Shown: one piece after another, positions 9,689 through 19,900 of the stretch
Position numbering within the stretch: position 1 is the first letter of the stretch
How the letters are laid out: the number at the start of each line of letters is the position of its first letter
From: Vandiemenella viatica
Lineage: Eukaryota > Arthropoda > Insecta > Orthoptera > Morabidae
Direction: 5' to 3'
NCBI GenBank assembly: GCA_031002005.1
Contig: JARYHS010008074.1
Location: 268,647,930-268,711,929 of the forward strand
Length of the DNA: 64,000 nucleotides
Position numbers and translations under genes: made by a program
The notes under the pieces: generated by a model
Told to the model about the DNA's origin: nothing
What the model saw: only the letters and a program-made list of their open reading frames with translations
The model's database searches: none

Positions 9689-12600
9689 GTGATGGTCTGC
9701 ACTGAGGCAGATAAGAGCACAGGACCTAATACATTTATGATAATAGATAGTATTTATCAAAATAACCCCAGAGAAGACCTCCTACATGAAGACCCATTGC
9801 CTACTAGGCCTTTCGTGCGTATCCCAGTTATTGCTGTTCTCATTCGTGAACAAATTATTGAAGTATTATTGGACACAGGGGCAGAAATTTCATGTGTTTC
9901 GGAATCATTGTTCCATGATTTGGACCCATCAGGGGAAAATATACCATCCTTACCAGTTACTGGAATGACTGCTATCACAGCCACTGGTGGGAAAAGTAAA
10001 TTAATCAGATTACAAGCATTATTAGAAGCAACTATTCAAAGCTTACATTTTGAAGTAGAAGTATTTGTAGTACCGGGATTAACTCCGGACTGCATTTTTG
10101 GCATTGATTGGCTACATTCTGTAAAGGCGATATTAGATTGTGGGCATGGATCTGTGAAATTTCAAGTAGGGGGTAAATGGATTACAACTACCACTAAACA
10201 AATCTGGAGAGAAACAACGACAGAATCAATTAAGGTATTCATACGAGAAGAAGGAGTAGGAAGAGGAATTGAAGTAAACTATTATAAGAAGTTGGTTAAA
10301 TTCTTTATGGCTACAATTAAGAGTACAACCTACCATAGTAAATGGGAAAAAATAGTGGAAAATGTCGACATTAAATATCAAAGTGACTTGATGAGAATTG
10401 GGGAAGAATTTGCAGAGGTGTTTTCTGATAAGCCTGGTCTCATTCACAACTATGAATGTAATTTTACCGTAAATTGCACCTCACCTTTCTTTATAAAACC
10501 CTACCCAGTCCCAATGGCTAAAAGAGATCAAGTTGACAAAGAAATTAACAAAATGTTGAAATGGGGAATAATAGAAAGATCCAACAGCCCATTTAATAAC
10601 CCTCTTGTTGTTGTAACAAAAGCAGATCAATCAGTCCGGTTAGTTTTGGATGCCAGAGCGCTCAATAAAGTATTAGTCACCGAGAGGGACCACCCTCCAC
10701 CAATTCATGAAATTCTACACCATTTTCATGGTAAGAAATTCCTTTCATCCATTGATCTCACATCTTCGTATTGGCAAGTAAAGATTGCAAATGATTCTAG
10801 GAAATATACCGCTTTTCTTTATCAAGGTAGATCGTACCATTTTAAGGTCTTGCCATTTGGATTAAACAATGCTGTTGCCAATTTCATCAGAGCACTAGAC
10901 ATCGTTTTAGGGCCAGAATTGTTGAAGAAAGTATATGTCTACGTTGACGATATCCTGATTGCAACTGATACCATCGAAGAACATTGGGAAATATTAAGAC
11001 AAGTATTATCAGCATTACATAAAGGAGGAATGACTGTCAAATTAAAAAAATGTGTATTCTTAACAGACAAATTAGAATTCTTGGGACACACAATAACTCC
11101 TACGGGAATTGCTCCTAGTGAAGATAAACTCCGGGCCATTCGGGATTTCCCAATACCACAAAATAAAAAACAGTTACCGAGTTTTCTTGGATTATGTAAC
11201 TATTATAGGGATTATGTGAAGGGTCAGATCCTCAATAGCCCACATTTTGAGAAATTAAAGAAACAAAATTCTGTATGGAAGTGGACGCAGGAGTGCACAG
11301 ATGACTTTATGCAAGTGAAAAATGAACTGTTGCAACACACGGTATTACACCCACCAGATTGGAGCTTGGATATTTGTGTATCTACAGATTGTTGTGAATA
11401 TGGACTTGGGGCGGAAATTTTCCAAGAGGTTATGTTAAATGATCAGGTTGAAAAGAAATCCATTGCCTTTGCCAGTAGATTATTAAGCAGTGCTGAACAT
11501 AATTATTGCATTACACAACGTGAAGCACTGGCTATCATTTGGGTGTTCCAAAAATTCCGCTATTTGTTGCTGGGAAGGAAAATTATAGTGTATACCGACC
11601 ATAAGGCCCTTTCTTTTCTGGGCAAGTGCAGATTAGTACATGGTCGATTAACCAGGTGGGCACTCCTATTGCAGGAATTCCAGTATGAAATTAGATACAT
11701 TAAAGGAAAGAACAACATTGTTGCAGATGCATTATCCCGATTGCCGGTAGGGATGGAGGATAAACATAACTCTGGTTTTTCCCTTCAACAACCAAAACTT
11801 CTTTATTTAAGACGAGTCCAGGGTGAAAAGGAAGTCGCTACTTGTTTAAAAAACATGAAGCAAGAACAATATGAAGACCCTGTAATAAAGGAGGTAATAA
11901 GTAAGTTGCGTACAAAGGATGCTCCTACCAAGTTATTAAATTATTATTGTATAGAAGGTGGAATTCTATTTAGGAAAAACAATGAAGAAAGAGAAGATTG
12001 GAAATTATGGATTCCGGAAAAATGGGTTGAAATTTTTGTCACTTATCATCACTTAAGTTATGGACACTTTGGAATAACTAAATGTTACAAAATAATATGT
12101 GAGAGTTTCTATTTCCCCAACATGTATAGAAGAATAAGAGATATTATCGCTTCTTGCATTTTGTGGCAAAGAACGAAATCGGACAATAAGAAAAGAGCAG
12201 GAGAAATGCAAAGTATTATACCTAATAAACCACATGAAATGATATCTATAGATATTTATGGACCTTTACCAATGTCAAGGGGTGGAGTTACTCAAATTTG
12301 TGTTCTGCTGGATGTATTCACTAAGTACGTTAAACTTTATCCCATTAAACGAGCCACAGCCAAAACCATTTGTACAAAAATCATCAATGATTACATTCCC
12401 AAAATTGGTAAACCGCTTAAAGTGCTTACAGACAATGGGCCACAATTTTCAGGTAAGGTTTGGACACAATGCATGAAACAATTAAATATTGAAATGTTAA
12501 AAACCTCTTTTTACCATCCCCAGGGGAACGTTGTAGAACGTGTCATGAAAGAACTAGGCAGATGGTTTCGAACCTATTGTAACACTAGTCACCAAAGCTG

Positions 12601-13057
12601 GTCGTTGGAAATAAACAATATTGAAGATGTATTAAATAGTATCCCGCATGAATCCACTTCATTTTGTCCGTATGAGTTGATGTTCCTTAAGAAACCACCT
12701 AGAATGGTGGATGAATACATTAGGTTTCCACCGACCCAATCTAATTATGTAGATAAACTCCAAATCGCAGTAGATGAACTCCATAAACATGCAAAAAGGA
12801 GAAGAGAAAGACAAAGTAATCTTAAACCTATGGTGTATGATGTTGGTCAGTTAGTTTTAGTACAAACACACTTTAAATCCTCTGCTGTTGACAAGGAAAT
12901 AAAAAAATTTCATTTTTTGTATGAAGGCCCATATGAGATTTTTAATAGGACCAATTTTAATTCGTATACCTTAATTGTCCCAGGTAGTAAGACATTGAAA
13001 GGCAACTATCATGTCACTGCACTTAAACCTTTTAAGGAAATGAAGCATGTCCAATAG
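9689..13057 (+). CDS. pol: TG1 pol polyprotein (protease, RT, RNase H, integrase)
   Basis: An uninterrupted 1122-codon frame makes the replication and integration enzymes of a Ty3/Gypsy element. Visible in order: retropepsin active site LLDTGAE (about residue 61); RT palm with LPFGLNNAVANF and YVDDILIATD (about 418); RNase H with STDCCEYGLGAE (about 567), the QREALAI helix and YTDHKAL (about 637); integrase zinc finger (about 785-815), catalytic core with SIDIYGPLP (D, about 853), TDNGPQF (D, about 915) and NVVERVMKELGR (E, about 949); and a C-terminal basic domain. The finger reads H-x3-H then C-x2-W, so the last zinc-binding Cys appears replaced. The frame is otherwise intact. True expression probably relies on gag-pol read-through or frameshift, so the first Met need not be used. 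Confidence 0.93.
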   Translation: MMVCTEADKSTGPNTFMIIDSIYQNNPREDLLHEDPLPTRPFVRIPVIAVLIREQIIEVLLDTGAEISCVSESLFHDLDPSGENIPSLPVTGMTAITATGGKSKLIRLQALLEATIQSLHFEVEVFVVPGLTPDCIFGIDWLHSVKAILDCGHGSVKFQVGGKWITTTTKQIWRETTTESIKVFIREEGVGRGIEVNYYKKLVKFFMATIKSTTYHSKWEKIVENVDIKYQSDLMRIGEEFAEVFSDKPGLIHNYECNFTVNCTSPFFIKPYPVPMAKRDQVDKEINKMLKWGIIERSNSPFNNPLVVVTKADQSVRLVLDARALNKVLVTERDHPPPIHEILHHFHGKKFLSSIDLTSSYWQVKIANDSRKYTAFLYQGRSYHFKVLPFGLNNAVANFIRALDIVLGPELLKKVYVYVDDILIATDTIEEHWEILRQVLSALHKGGMTVKLKKCVFLTDKLEFLGHTITPTGIAPSEDKLRAIRDFPIPQNKKQLPSFLGLCNYYRDYVKGQILNSPHFEKLKKQNSVWKWTQECTDDFMQVKNELLQHTVLHPPDWSLDICVSTDCCEYGLGAEIFQEVMLNDQVEKKSIAFASRLLSSAEHNYCITQREALAIIWVFQKFRYLLLGRKIIVYTDHKALSFLGKCRLVHGRLTRWALLLQEFQYEIRYIKGKNNIVADALSRLPVGMEDKHNSGFSLQQPKLLYLRRVQGEKEVATCLKNMKQEQYEDPVIKEVISKLRTKDAPTKLLNYYCIEGGILFRKNNEEREDWKLWIPEKWVEIFVTYHHLSYGHFGITKCYKIICESFYFPNMYRRIRDIIASCILWQRTKSDNKKRAGEMQSIIPNKPHEMISIDIYGPLPMSRGGVTQICVLLDVFTKYVKLYPIKRATAKTICTKIINDYIPKIGKPLKVLTDNGPQFSGKVWTQCMKQLNIEMLKTSFYHPQGNVVERVMKELGRWFRTYCNTSHQSWSLEINNIEDVLNSIPHESTSFCPYELMFLKKPPRMVDEYIRFPPTQSNYVDKLQIAVDELHKHAKRRRERQSNLKPMVYDVGQLVLVQTHFKSSAVDKEIKKFHFLYEGPYEIFNRTNFNSYTLIVPGSKTLKGNYHVTALKPFKEMKHVQ

Positions 13058-13800
13058 TTTAATGCTATAAAAATAATTTTCAAGGTCCAGGTACCTTTTA
13101 CTAGTGACTATTTCCTTCAAGTAACATTTTTAATATTTATTGTTAATGACCACTTCTTACAAAACGAAGTAAAATATGTTAAAGATTATTCCCAATATTT
13201 CCTCTTGGAGTACTTTTCCGAAACAAGGGTATGAAGAATTTAAAGCTATAAAAATAATTTTTTGGTCCAGGTACCTTTTTCCTTATGGAGTAACTACTTC
13301 CAAATAATTAATCTATTTTTACAAACATACACAAATGTGGTTGAAACGGACGGTAGAAAATAATTGATAATTTTTATTTTTGCCCAAAAAGATTGCCTGA
13401 TCAATAGTTTAAAAGAAATTAAACTACTTAGATCAGAAAGTGTAGCTTTGACTTGGAAAGATGTAGTTAGTTACATTTTACTTTGATGTCATGGTAATGT
13501 GATGTTAAGCTAGAATGCTGTATGTTTACATTATTAGATATTTCAAGACATACCGCGACAGGACTTGCATTTGTGTGATGTTAAGCTAGAATGCTGTATG
13601 CATGTATGTTTTCATTATTAGATATTTCAAGACAATACATGTTTTATTTAGTTCATTTCATTATGTTGTTAGTATTAAGAAGAGACTGTTTTGTAAAAAA
13701 TTCTACTAGGAACAGAGGAAAGAGTATCACTGGATGCAAGGTTATTTTCTTAAGTTTACCAATGTCTTTCAAGCAAAGACATGGTGAACTTGAGGAGGCA
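13058..13800 (+). other. TG1 3' untranslated region with two internal duplications
   Basis: There is no env or other frame. A 37-bp phrase around 'GCTATAAAAATAATTTT' plus 'GGTCCAGGTACCTTTT' occurs at 13064-13100 and again at 13245-13280. A second pair ('GATGTTAAGCTAGAATGCTG' through 'AGATATTTCAAGACA') occurs at 13499-13550 and 13575-13636. The region ends in a purine-rich TGAGGAGGCA (13791-13800), the likely polypurine tract, directly before the LTR. Confidence 0.8.
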
Positions 13801-14115
13801 TGTGACAGAACAGAATAATTTCATACGAAAACCATATTTTTGTGCCATGAAATTAAACAAAAATTGATATATTTACTCCTATAGCAAGGAAATGTAAGTT
13901 GCCATGGCGATAGGAAAATCAAGAGATAGCTAGAGGTTAGCGACGTACAGGCCGAACGGTTGCTTTGATACCAGTTCACTGCTGAAGAACTTTGAATTCT
14001 TCGAATACTTAAGTCCGATGTAGTTCCTAGAAGAATAAGAATTGGGAACAATAAATGTTAATCTGTTAAAAGCGTAAGAACTGAGTTATTTATAATTATA
14101 ACCAGTCGTGCGATA
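13801..14115 (+). repeat. TG1 3' LTR
   Basis: Second copy of the 315-317 bp LTR, beginning TGTGACAGAACAG right after the purine-rich tract. It is followed by the ACTT duplication at 14116-14119. Few differences from the 5' copy. Confidence 0.93.
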
Positions 14116-14197
14116 ACTTATAATTATACAACTTGATAATGCACCAGATATGTTGCTAGTTCATACTACACCCTTAATAAGAATCCCTCACATATGC

Positions 14198-15120
14198 TTA
14201 ATGCCTGCGTGATCTGGAGGTCCGTGGTTCAGGATCTGGTACCTCCAGACTACGCTGAGGCACTGTATCATCATGCTCAAAAACTACAATGTCATCTTCT
14301 TCATCTGTTTGTATCTCCACATCCCTATGTAGAGGTCGTCTGGATTTCACATGCCGAACGTGCCTTACTTCTGTTACGTTAGATGGGGTCAAGACTGTAT
14401 TATTAATACAGATCCTGCTACAGCATTGATCTGTACTGCGCCAGATATATTTGAAACACTCTTGGTATGTCTTGCAGTGTCTACAGATGCAGAAGGTGAC
14501 AATTACAGCTACAAAAATTATGATAACATAAGAAATAATAGAGTATGTTGACATATGGTATGAATTTGTTTTAAATTGTTCTTGTTTAGATATTTCCTCC
14601 TGTAGCTCCTCAATTTTGTAACCGGCTACTGTTAAATCACCGAGGTGTTTACCAATAGGTTCAATGTTCCAATTTAATGGGAGCTCGGTAATATTGAGTT
14701 TTTCACTATTTACTACACAACAATCTAACTCTAACTTAAAATTAGGAATGATGTCTTGACTGGTTACATTGGTTCTGAGGATTAACTCCGACTGAATGAG
14801 CATGTGGGCCCCATAACCACGGCGTTTGTTGAAAAACTTTAACTTTCCGGTCCCTTTAAATATAACGTCTGTGGCATGCCCGTTATTGCATAAAATAGTT
14901 AAGCCCTCATCTCTTGGGGCAACGAAGATCCATTCATTATGGCCAAGGGTGGTCCAGATGCTGTGATTCAGAGCGACCACTTTCCTTACAGAATCAGGAG
15001 GAATCGCCCGAATCGGTTGTAAGATTTGCACCTCGCAGGGGGAACCATCTTGGGTAGCTTGCAAAATGAAATTTTGCTTGCAAATGCTTAAAGTGTCTGT
15101 CATTTGTTTACATTTTAATT
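14198..15120 (-). pseudogene. env: EV1 env, C-terminal part (transmembrane and cytoplasmic tail)
   Basis: This is the membrane-proximal part of an insect retroelement envelope glycoprotein of the baculovirus-F-like type. The minus-strand frame is open from 15120 to the stop at 14198. It shows several Cys residues spaced as in an ectodomain, potential N-glycosylation sites, one hydrophobic membrane segment (about 14545-14475), then a Cys-rich juxtamembrane stretch and a ~75-residue acidic/basic cytoplasmic tail. The apparent N-terminal extension past 15120 is LINE 5' UTR read in the same frame, not env. The gene is split here by IL; the 12-bp IL target duplication (15109-15120) marks the break. 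Further env pieces are at 21051-21174 and 22855-23821. It cannot be expressed as a whole. Described only; no joined product is given. Confidence 0.82.
15109..15120 (+). repeat. IL target-site duplication, left copy
   Basis: TACATTTTAATT at 15109-15120 is repeated at 21039-21050, immediately outside the LINE 5' end and after its (CAA)n tail. Confidence 0.9.
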
Positions 15121-15444
15121 CCCCGCAGGGGCCTGGTACGCAAGTGCCAGGTACGGGTTTGGCGAACCCGCGGTGCCCGAGCTGGAAACTTGTGAGCGCC
15201 GCAAGTTTCCCACACCGTAAACTCCTACCATGCTTCAACGACCACCGTAGGGCGTGACGGTGGAACGTTGTGTGCCTAGGAGAACGGGGATCTTGGCTTC
15301 ATCGCCCGGATCGCGAGGACGGTACAAACCTCTATAAAAAAACCCTCAACCTCAAGGTCGGACAAGTGCTGAGGAGGTGGATGAGTGGTGAGGCAAACCA
15401 CCCGCTAACGTGCGACCTCAGGGGCACCTGCGCACCCCTGTTGT

Positions 15445-16962
15445 ATGAGCATTCCTTTTTATTTTGGATTTACTCGTGGGACCAAAATTCAGGCTCAAAA
15501 ATCCAAAACCCCAAAAACCTGCGGTACGGGTGTGCCGCAGGAAAATAAAAATACACCCAATACAAAGAAGCGGGCCAGGGTTGATAGCCCTCCCGCTTCT
15601 GAATGCAGTAGTAACAGGAAAGTTTGTTCCATAGCGAACGCTTTCATTGTAATGCAGAGGAAAGAGGGGACATTTGAAAAAGTGTCCCCCTTTTATATCA
15701 ATAAAGGGCTTGAAGGACTTGTAGGAACTTTGAGATCTGTTAAAAAGCTGAGGAACGGGACGCTGCTGCTGGAAACGACCACCAGTAGGCAGGCTTCCCA
15801 GCTCCTTAATTGCGAGAAGCTCGGGGAGTTCGTAGTCAGTTGCGAACTCCACAGAACCCTAAACTCTAGTAAAGGCGTTGTCACCTGCCGGGACATCATG
15901 GATTTAGGGACTGAGGAACTGGTTAAGGAGTGGGAAGAACAGCAAGTGGTCGAGGTGCGTCAGATTCAACGGAGGGTAAATGGCAGTCTTGAAAAGACTG
16001 CCACCTTCGTCCTGACGTTTGACACTCCAGTGTTGCCCAAGTGTATTAAAGCCGGATACATTAATCTGAACGTCCGTCCGTATGTTCCGGACCCAATGCG
16101 CTGCTTCCAGTGCCAGAGGTTCGGACATACGACGGCGTCATGTAAGGGCAACCCCACCTGTGGTAGATGCGGCAAGGGGGCACATGAACCGGGTGTCACT
16201 TGCACGCTCCCACAGGTGTGCGTCAACTGCTCCGGGTCGCACCCTGCCTGGAGTAGAGAGTGTCAAGTGTATCTTGAAGAGCGCAAGATACAGGAGTTGA
16301 AGACCAAAGAGCGGATACCTTATGTAGAGGCAAAGAAGAAGGCGAAATCGCTCGCCGCTCCAATTTTTGGAAGTAGCTTTGCCAAGATGGTCTCGACTCC
16401 CGTCAGGAAAGAAAGTGTTGCTACGCAGACTTCCTTTGCAGACATGGGCACAAGCACTGTGTGCTCATGTCAATGCAAGTGTGGTGCAAAATCCACCAAG
16501 GTCATCACACCTAAGACCGCGGATGTCGCTAGCAACACATCTGCAACCTCGACCAGTCCAGCAGCAGTAACAAAGACCCCACCAGCAATGAAGTTAACAG
16601 CACCTCCTATTCCACCGCGTGCTATCGAAATGGTAGCGATACCATTAGCTACCGGTGGTAATAGAGGTGACCAAAAGGTAAGAGGTCCTAAGTTTAGACA
16701 GACTGATCCGACCCAGTTTGTCAAGTCCCCCTCTTCTTCCCCTCCCAGACTGCCTAGCGGTGGGGAGACTAAGGGTAAGAAGCAGAGGAAGAAGAAGAAA
16801 AAAGATAAGGAGGATTTTGAGGAGTCCTCGGGGTCGGAGATGTCTGTCACCGTTTCTGGACAGGAAGACACGGAGATGCTGGTGGACGAGTCTGGTCCCG
16901 TTCCTCGGCATGATGTGACCGATGACCCACCCGATCCGGGGCGGGTGAGGTTAAATAGGTAA
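15445..16962 (+). CDS. IL ORF1 protein (nucleic-acid-binding, Gag-like)
   Basis: A 505-codon ORF1 of an I-type LINE, which coats the element RNA in the ribonucleoprotein particle. It has a basic/Ser-rich N-terminus (about 1-60), a middle region resembling the RRM-like 'GTLRSVKKLRNGTLLLET' segment of insect LINE ORF1 proteins (about 95-150), then three adjacent CCHC zinc knuckles at about residues 219-270: CFQCQRFGHTTASC, CGRCGKGAHEPGVTC and CVNCSGSHPAWSREC. The C-terminal half is low-complexity, Pro/Ser/Thr-rich, with a Lys-rich stretch (KKQRKKKKKDKEDFEESSGS) that could act in nuclear import. The ATG at 15445 is the first in-frame Met after the GC-rich leader. The stop lies 2 bp before the ORF2 ATG, consistent with reinitiation-type translation. 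Confidence 0.93.
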   Translation: MSIPFYFGFTRGTKIQAQKSKTPKTCGTGVPQENKNTPNTKKRARVDSPPASECSSNRKVCSIANAFIVMQRKEGTFEKVSPFYINKGLEGLVGTLRSVKKLRNGTLLLETTTSRQASQLLNCEKLGEFVVSCELHRTLNSSKGVVTCRDIMDLGTEELVKEWEEQQVVEVRQIQRRVNGSLEKTATFVLTFDTPVLPKCIKAGYINLNVRPYVPDPMRCFQCQRFGHTTASCKGNPTCGRCGKGAHEPGVTCTLPQVCVNCSGSHPAWSRECQVYLEERKIQELKTKERIPYVEAKKKAKSLAAPIFGSSFAKMVSTPVRKESVATQTSFADMGTSTVCSCQCKCGAKSTKVITPKTADVASNTSATSTSPAAVTKTPPAMKLTAPPIPPRAIEMVAIPLATGGNRGDQKVRGPKFRQTDPTQFVKSPSSSPPRLPSGGETKGKKQRKKKKKDKEDFEESSGSEMSVTVSGQEDTEMLVDESGPVPRHDVTDDPPDPGRVRLNR

Positions 16963-16964
16963 GG

Positions 16965-19900
16965 ATGGCTCCCATACTTCAGTGGAACATCAACGGTTTT
17001 ACAGCTCACAAAGAGGAGTTACACCTCTTAGCACGGTCTGATCCTTTGTGTCTCTGCCTCCAGGAGACACATTTCAGACCATCGCACCAACCTGTGCTAA
17101 GAGGATATGATGTGTACCGTAAGGACGATACCGAGGGTGATCGAGCGAAGGGCGGAGTGGCCGTATTTGTTCGGAACACTGTCCACTCCGAACCCGTTGC
17201 TCTCACCTCTCATCTACAAGCAGTAGCGGTGAAAATACACGGTCCAATACAACTGACCGTATGCTCTATCTATCTGCCACCCAGTTTGTCCTTCGACTAC
17301 GACGACCTGGTTGGCATTACACGACAACTCACTCGGCCCTTTCTCCTTTTGGGAGATTTCAACGCCCATAGTGCGGTGTGGGGTTCCACCACCGATTGCC
17401 CCAGGGGCCGAGTGGTTGGTAGATTGATGGAGCAGGAGGAAATTTGTATCCTGAATACAGGGCAAATGACTCATTTCACCGCTGCTACCAGTACGTCCTC
17501 TGCCATCGACCTTTCTTTGTGTTCTCCTTCAATTGCGGACTCCGTGCAGTGGGAAGTGGACCGCGACCTTCACGGAAGCGACCACTTTCCCATATGGATG
17601 CACTTAGGTTCCGAGATTAGAGGAGCGAACGCCCGGCGCAAATGGAACGTCAGTAAAGCGGACTGGCAGCTTTTCTGCCGTTCTGTTGTCCTGGTACCAC
17701 GTGACAACATAGAGGAGAAGGTGAGTCACTTAGCAGAAGTGATTCACCAGGCTGCTGACGTTTCTATGCCCAAAAGCTCCGGAACGCTGCGAAGGACGCC
17801 CGTCCCCTGGTGGAGCGACGAATGTCGCTACGCTATTCAGGGTCGTAGACGGGCGCTGCGGCATTTTAGGTTGCACCCAACATCTGACAACCTAGCAGCG
17901 TTCCGTATAGCAAGAGCTAAGGCGCGCCGGGTGATTAAGGAGAGCAAACAAAGGTCATGGCAGAACTTTGTGAGCAGTATTAATCGTTCCACACCTTCGT
18001 CAAAAGTATGGGAGTCCATCCGCCGTATATCCGGAAGGTACTCCCGCCCACCAGTATCTGGTTTACTGGATCACGGATGTGTAATTACCGACGAACGAAG
18101 CATAGCGCAGCTGATGGCGGAGAACTTCGCCGCCGTCACATCGTCCGCCAACTTCGACCCTCGGTTTCAGCGGCGAAGAGTCGCTGCCGAAAGACGCCCG
18201 CTGTGCTTCGATTCGTCGAATACAGAGGCCTACAACTGCCCATTTACATCATGGGAGCTGGAGTGTGCGCTAAACAGCGCAAAAGACACTGCTCCAGGGC
18301 CGGATCAGATCCAGTACCAGATGCTGAGGCATCTTAGTAAAGATGCTAAAGAGTACCTTCTGGATATTTTTAATGATATTTGGACCGGTGGACACTTCCC
18401 CGACTCGTGGAAAGAAGCAACGCTCATCCCTATTTTAAAACCTGGAAAAGACAAATTGTTGCCAGGTAGTTATCGTAGTATTGCCTTGACAAGCTGCGTG
18501 GGGAAGACACTGGAGAGGATGGTGAATCGCCGCCTCGTCTGGTGTCTTGAATCCCGGAATCTGCTGAGCCGCTTTCAGTGTGGGTTCAGGAAGTCCCGTT
18601 CCACCCTGGACAACCTGATCCTGCTGGAAGCGGCCATTCAGGATGCTTTCATTCGCAGCCAACACCTTGTGGGTGTCTTTTTTGACATTGAGAAGGCCTA
18701 CGATACTACCTGGCGGCATGTTATTTTAAAACAATTACATGACTGGGGTTTTAGGGGAAACCTGCCCCGCTTTTTAAAATCATTTTTATCTGGACGTTGC
18801 TTCCGGTACCGAGTCGGTAGTGAAGTGTCTGATCTTTTTATTCAGGAAAACGGTGTTCCTCAGGGATCTGTTTTAAGTGTGACCCTATTTGCAATTGCTA
18901 TAAATAGCATAGCATCCATTATAAGGAGTCCTATAGGGTACTCCTTATATGTGGATGATTTTTTAATCTTTATTGCATCATCCAGCCTGAGAAGCGCTGA
19001 GCGGCAGTTGCAACTCACGCTGAACAGGCTGGATGAATGGTCTGTGCACACCGGTTTTCGTTTGTCTGCCGAGAAAACCCGGTGTGTACTTTTTAGTCGT
19101 AGTAGGACTCTTCTACCAGAGCCTCACCTTACCTTGAGGAACACCGCTTTACGTTTTACTGACACTGTTCGGTTTCTGGGCCTCACTTTAGACACTAGGC
19201 TAACCTGGCTACCACATCTCAAAGATGTTAAAGCCAGGGCCTCAAAAGCTCTTAATATTTTAAAATGCCTGTGTGGCAGGTCGTGGGGCGCTGATCGCTC
19301 CTGCCTGTTACAATTTTATGGAGCCTTTGTACGGTCGCGGCTGGAATACGGTTGTATCGTGTATGGTTCGGCACGGGACAGCTATCTCCGTATATTGGAT
19401 AGTGTCCACCATGCTGGAATTCGGCTCGCCACGGGTGCATATCGCACCAGCCCTATTGTCAGTATTTGTGCTGACTCAGGCGAGCCGCCGCTTACCATCC
19501 GCCGGCAACTCCTCATGGTGCGACACTACCTGCAGGTTGCCATAACACCTGGCAGTCCCGTGTACGACATAGTTGTACATCCCAACTACGAGCGGCTCTA
19601 TACCAACCGGCATAGAGCCACTAAACCGTTCAGCTACCGTACAAAGGCTATTTTAGAACAATACGGATTCGAGCTTCCTTCTTTTTATCACCAGGGTTGG
19701 AGTAAATCTCCTCCCTGGCTTTTAAAGAGGCCCAGAACAATTTTAGATCTGTCCCGGCATAACAAACTGTTAACCGCTAACAGTGTTTTTATTAATATTT
19801 TTACTGATGTTTTAAATCAATTTCACAGTTTTACCCCGGTGTATACGGATGGGTCTAAGCAGGCTAACAGTGTAGGGTGTTCAGTAGTGTTCCCTCGAGC

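Larger units (their letters stand above)
7218..14115 (+). mobile_element. TG1: Ty3/Gypsy LTR retrotransposon nested in EV1
   Basis: A 6898-bp plus-strand element is flanked by ACTT at 7214-7217 and 14116-14119. Its 317-bp and 315-bp LTRs differ at only a few positions, so the insertion is comparatively recent. Gene order is 5' LTR, primer-binding site, leader, gag (frameshifted), pol as one long frame (protease, RT, RNase H, integrase), a 0.74-kb 3' untranslated region with two internal duplications, polypurine tract, 3' LTR. No env is present. It inserted between EV1 env and the EV1 3' LTR. Confidence 0.94.

Noticed and set aside
15121..15238. Apparent N-terminal extension of the EV1 env frame (minus strand)
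   Set aside because: It is the LINE 5' UTR read by chance in the same frame; the 12-bp target duplication ends env at 15120.
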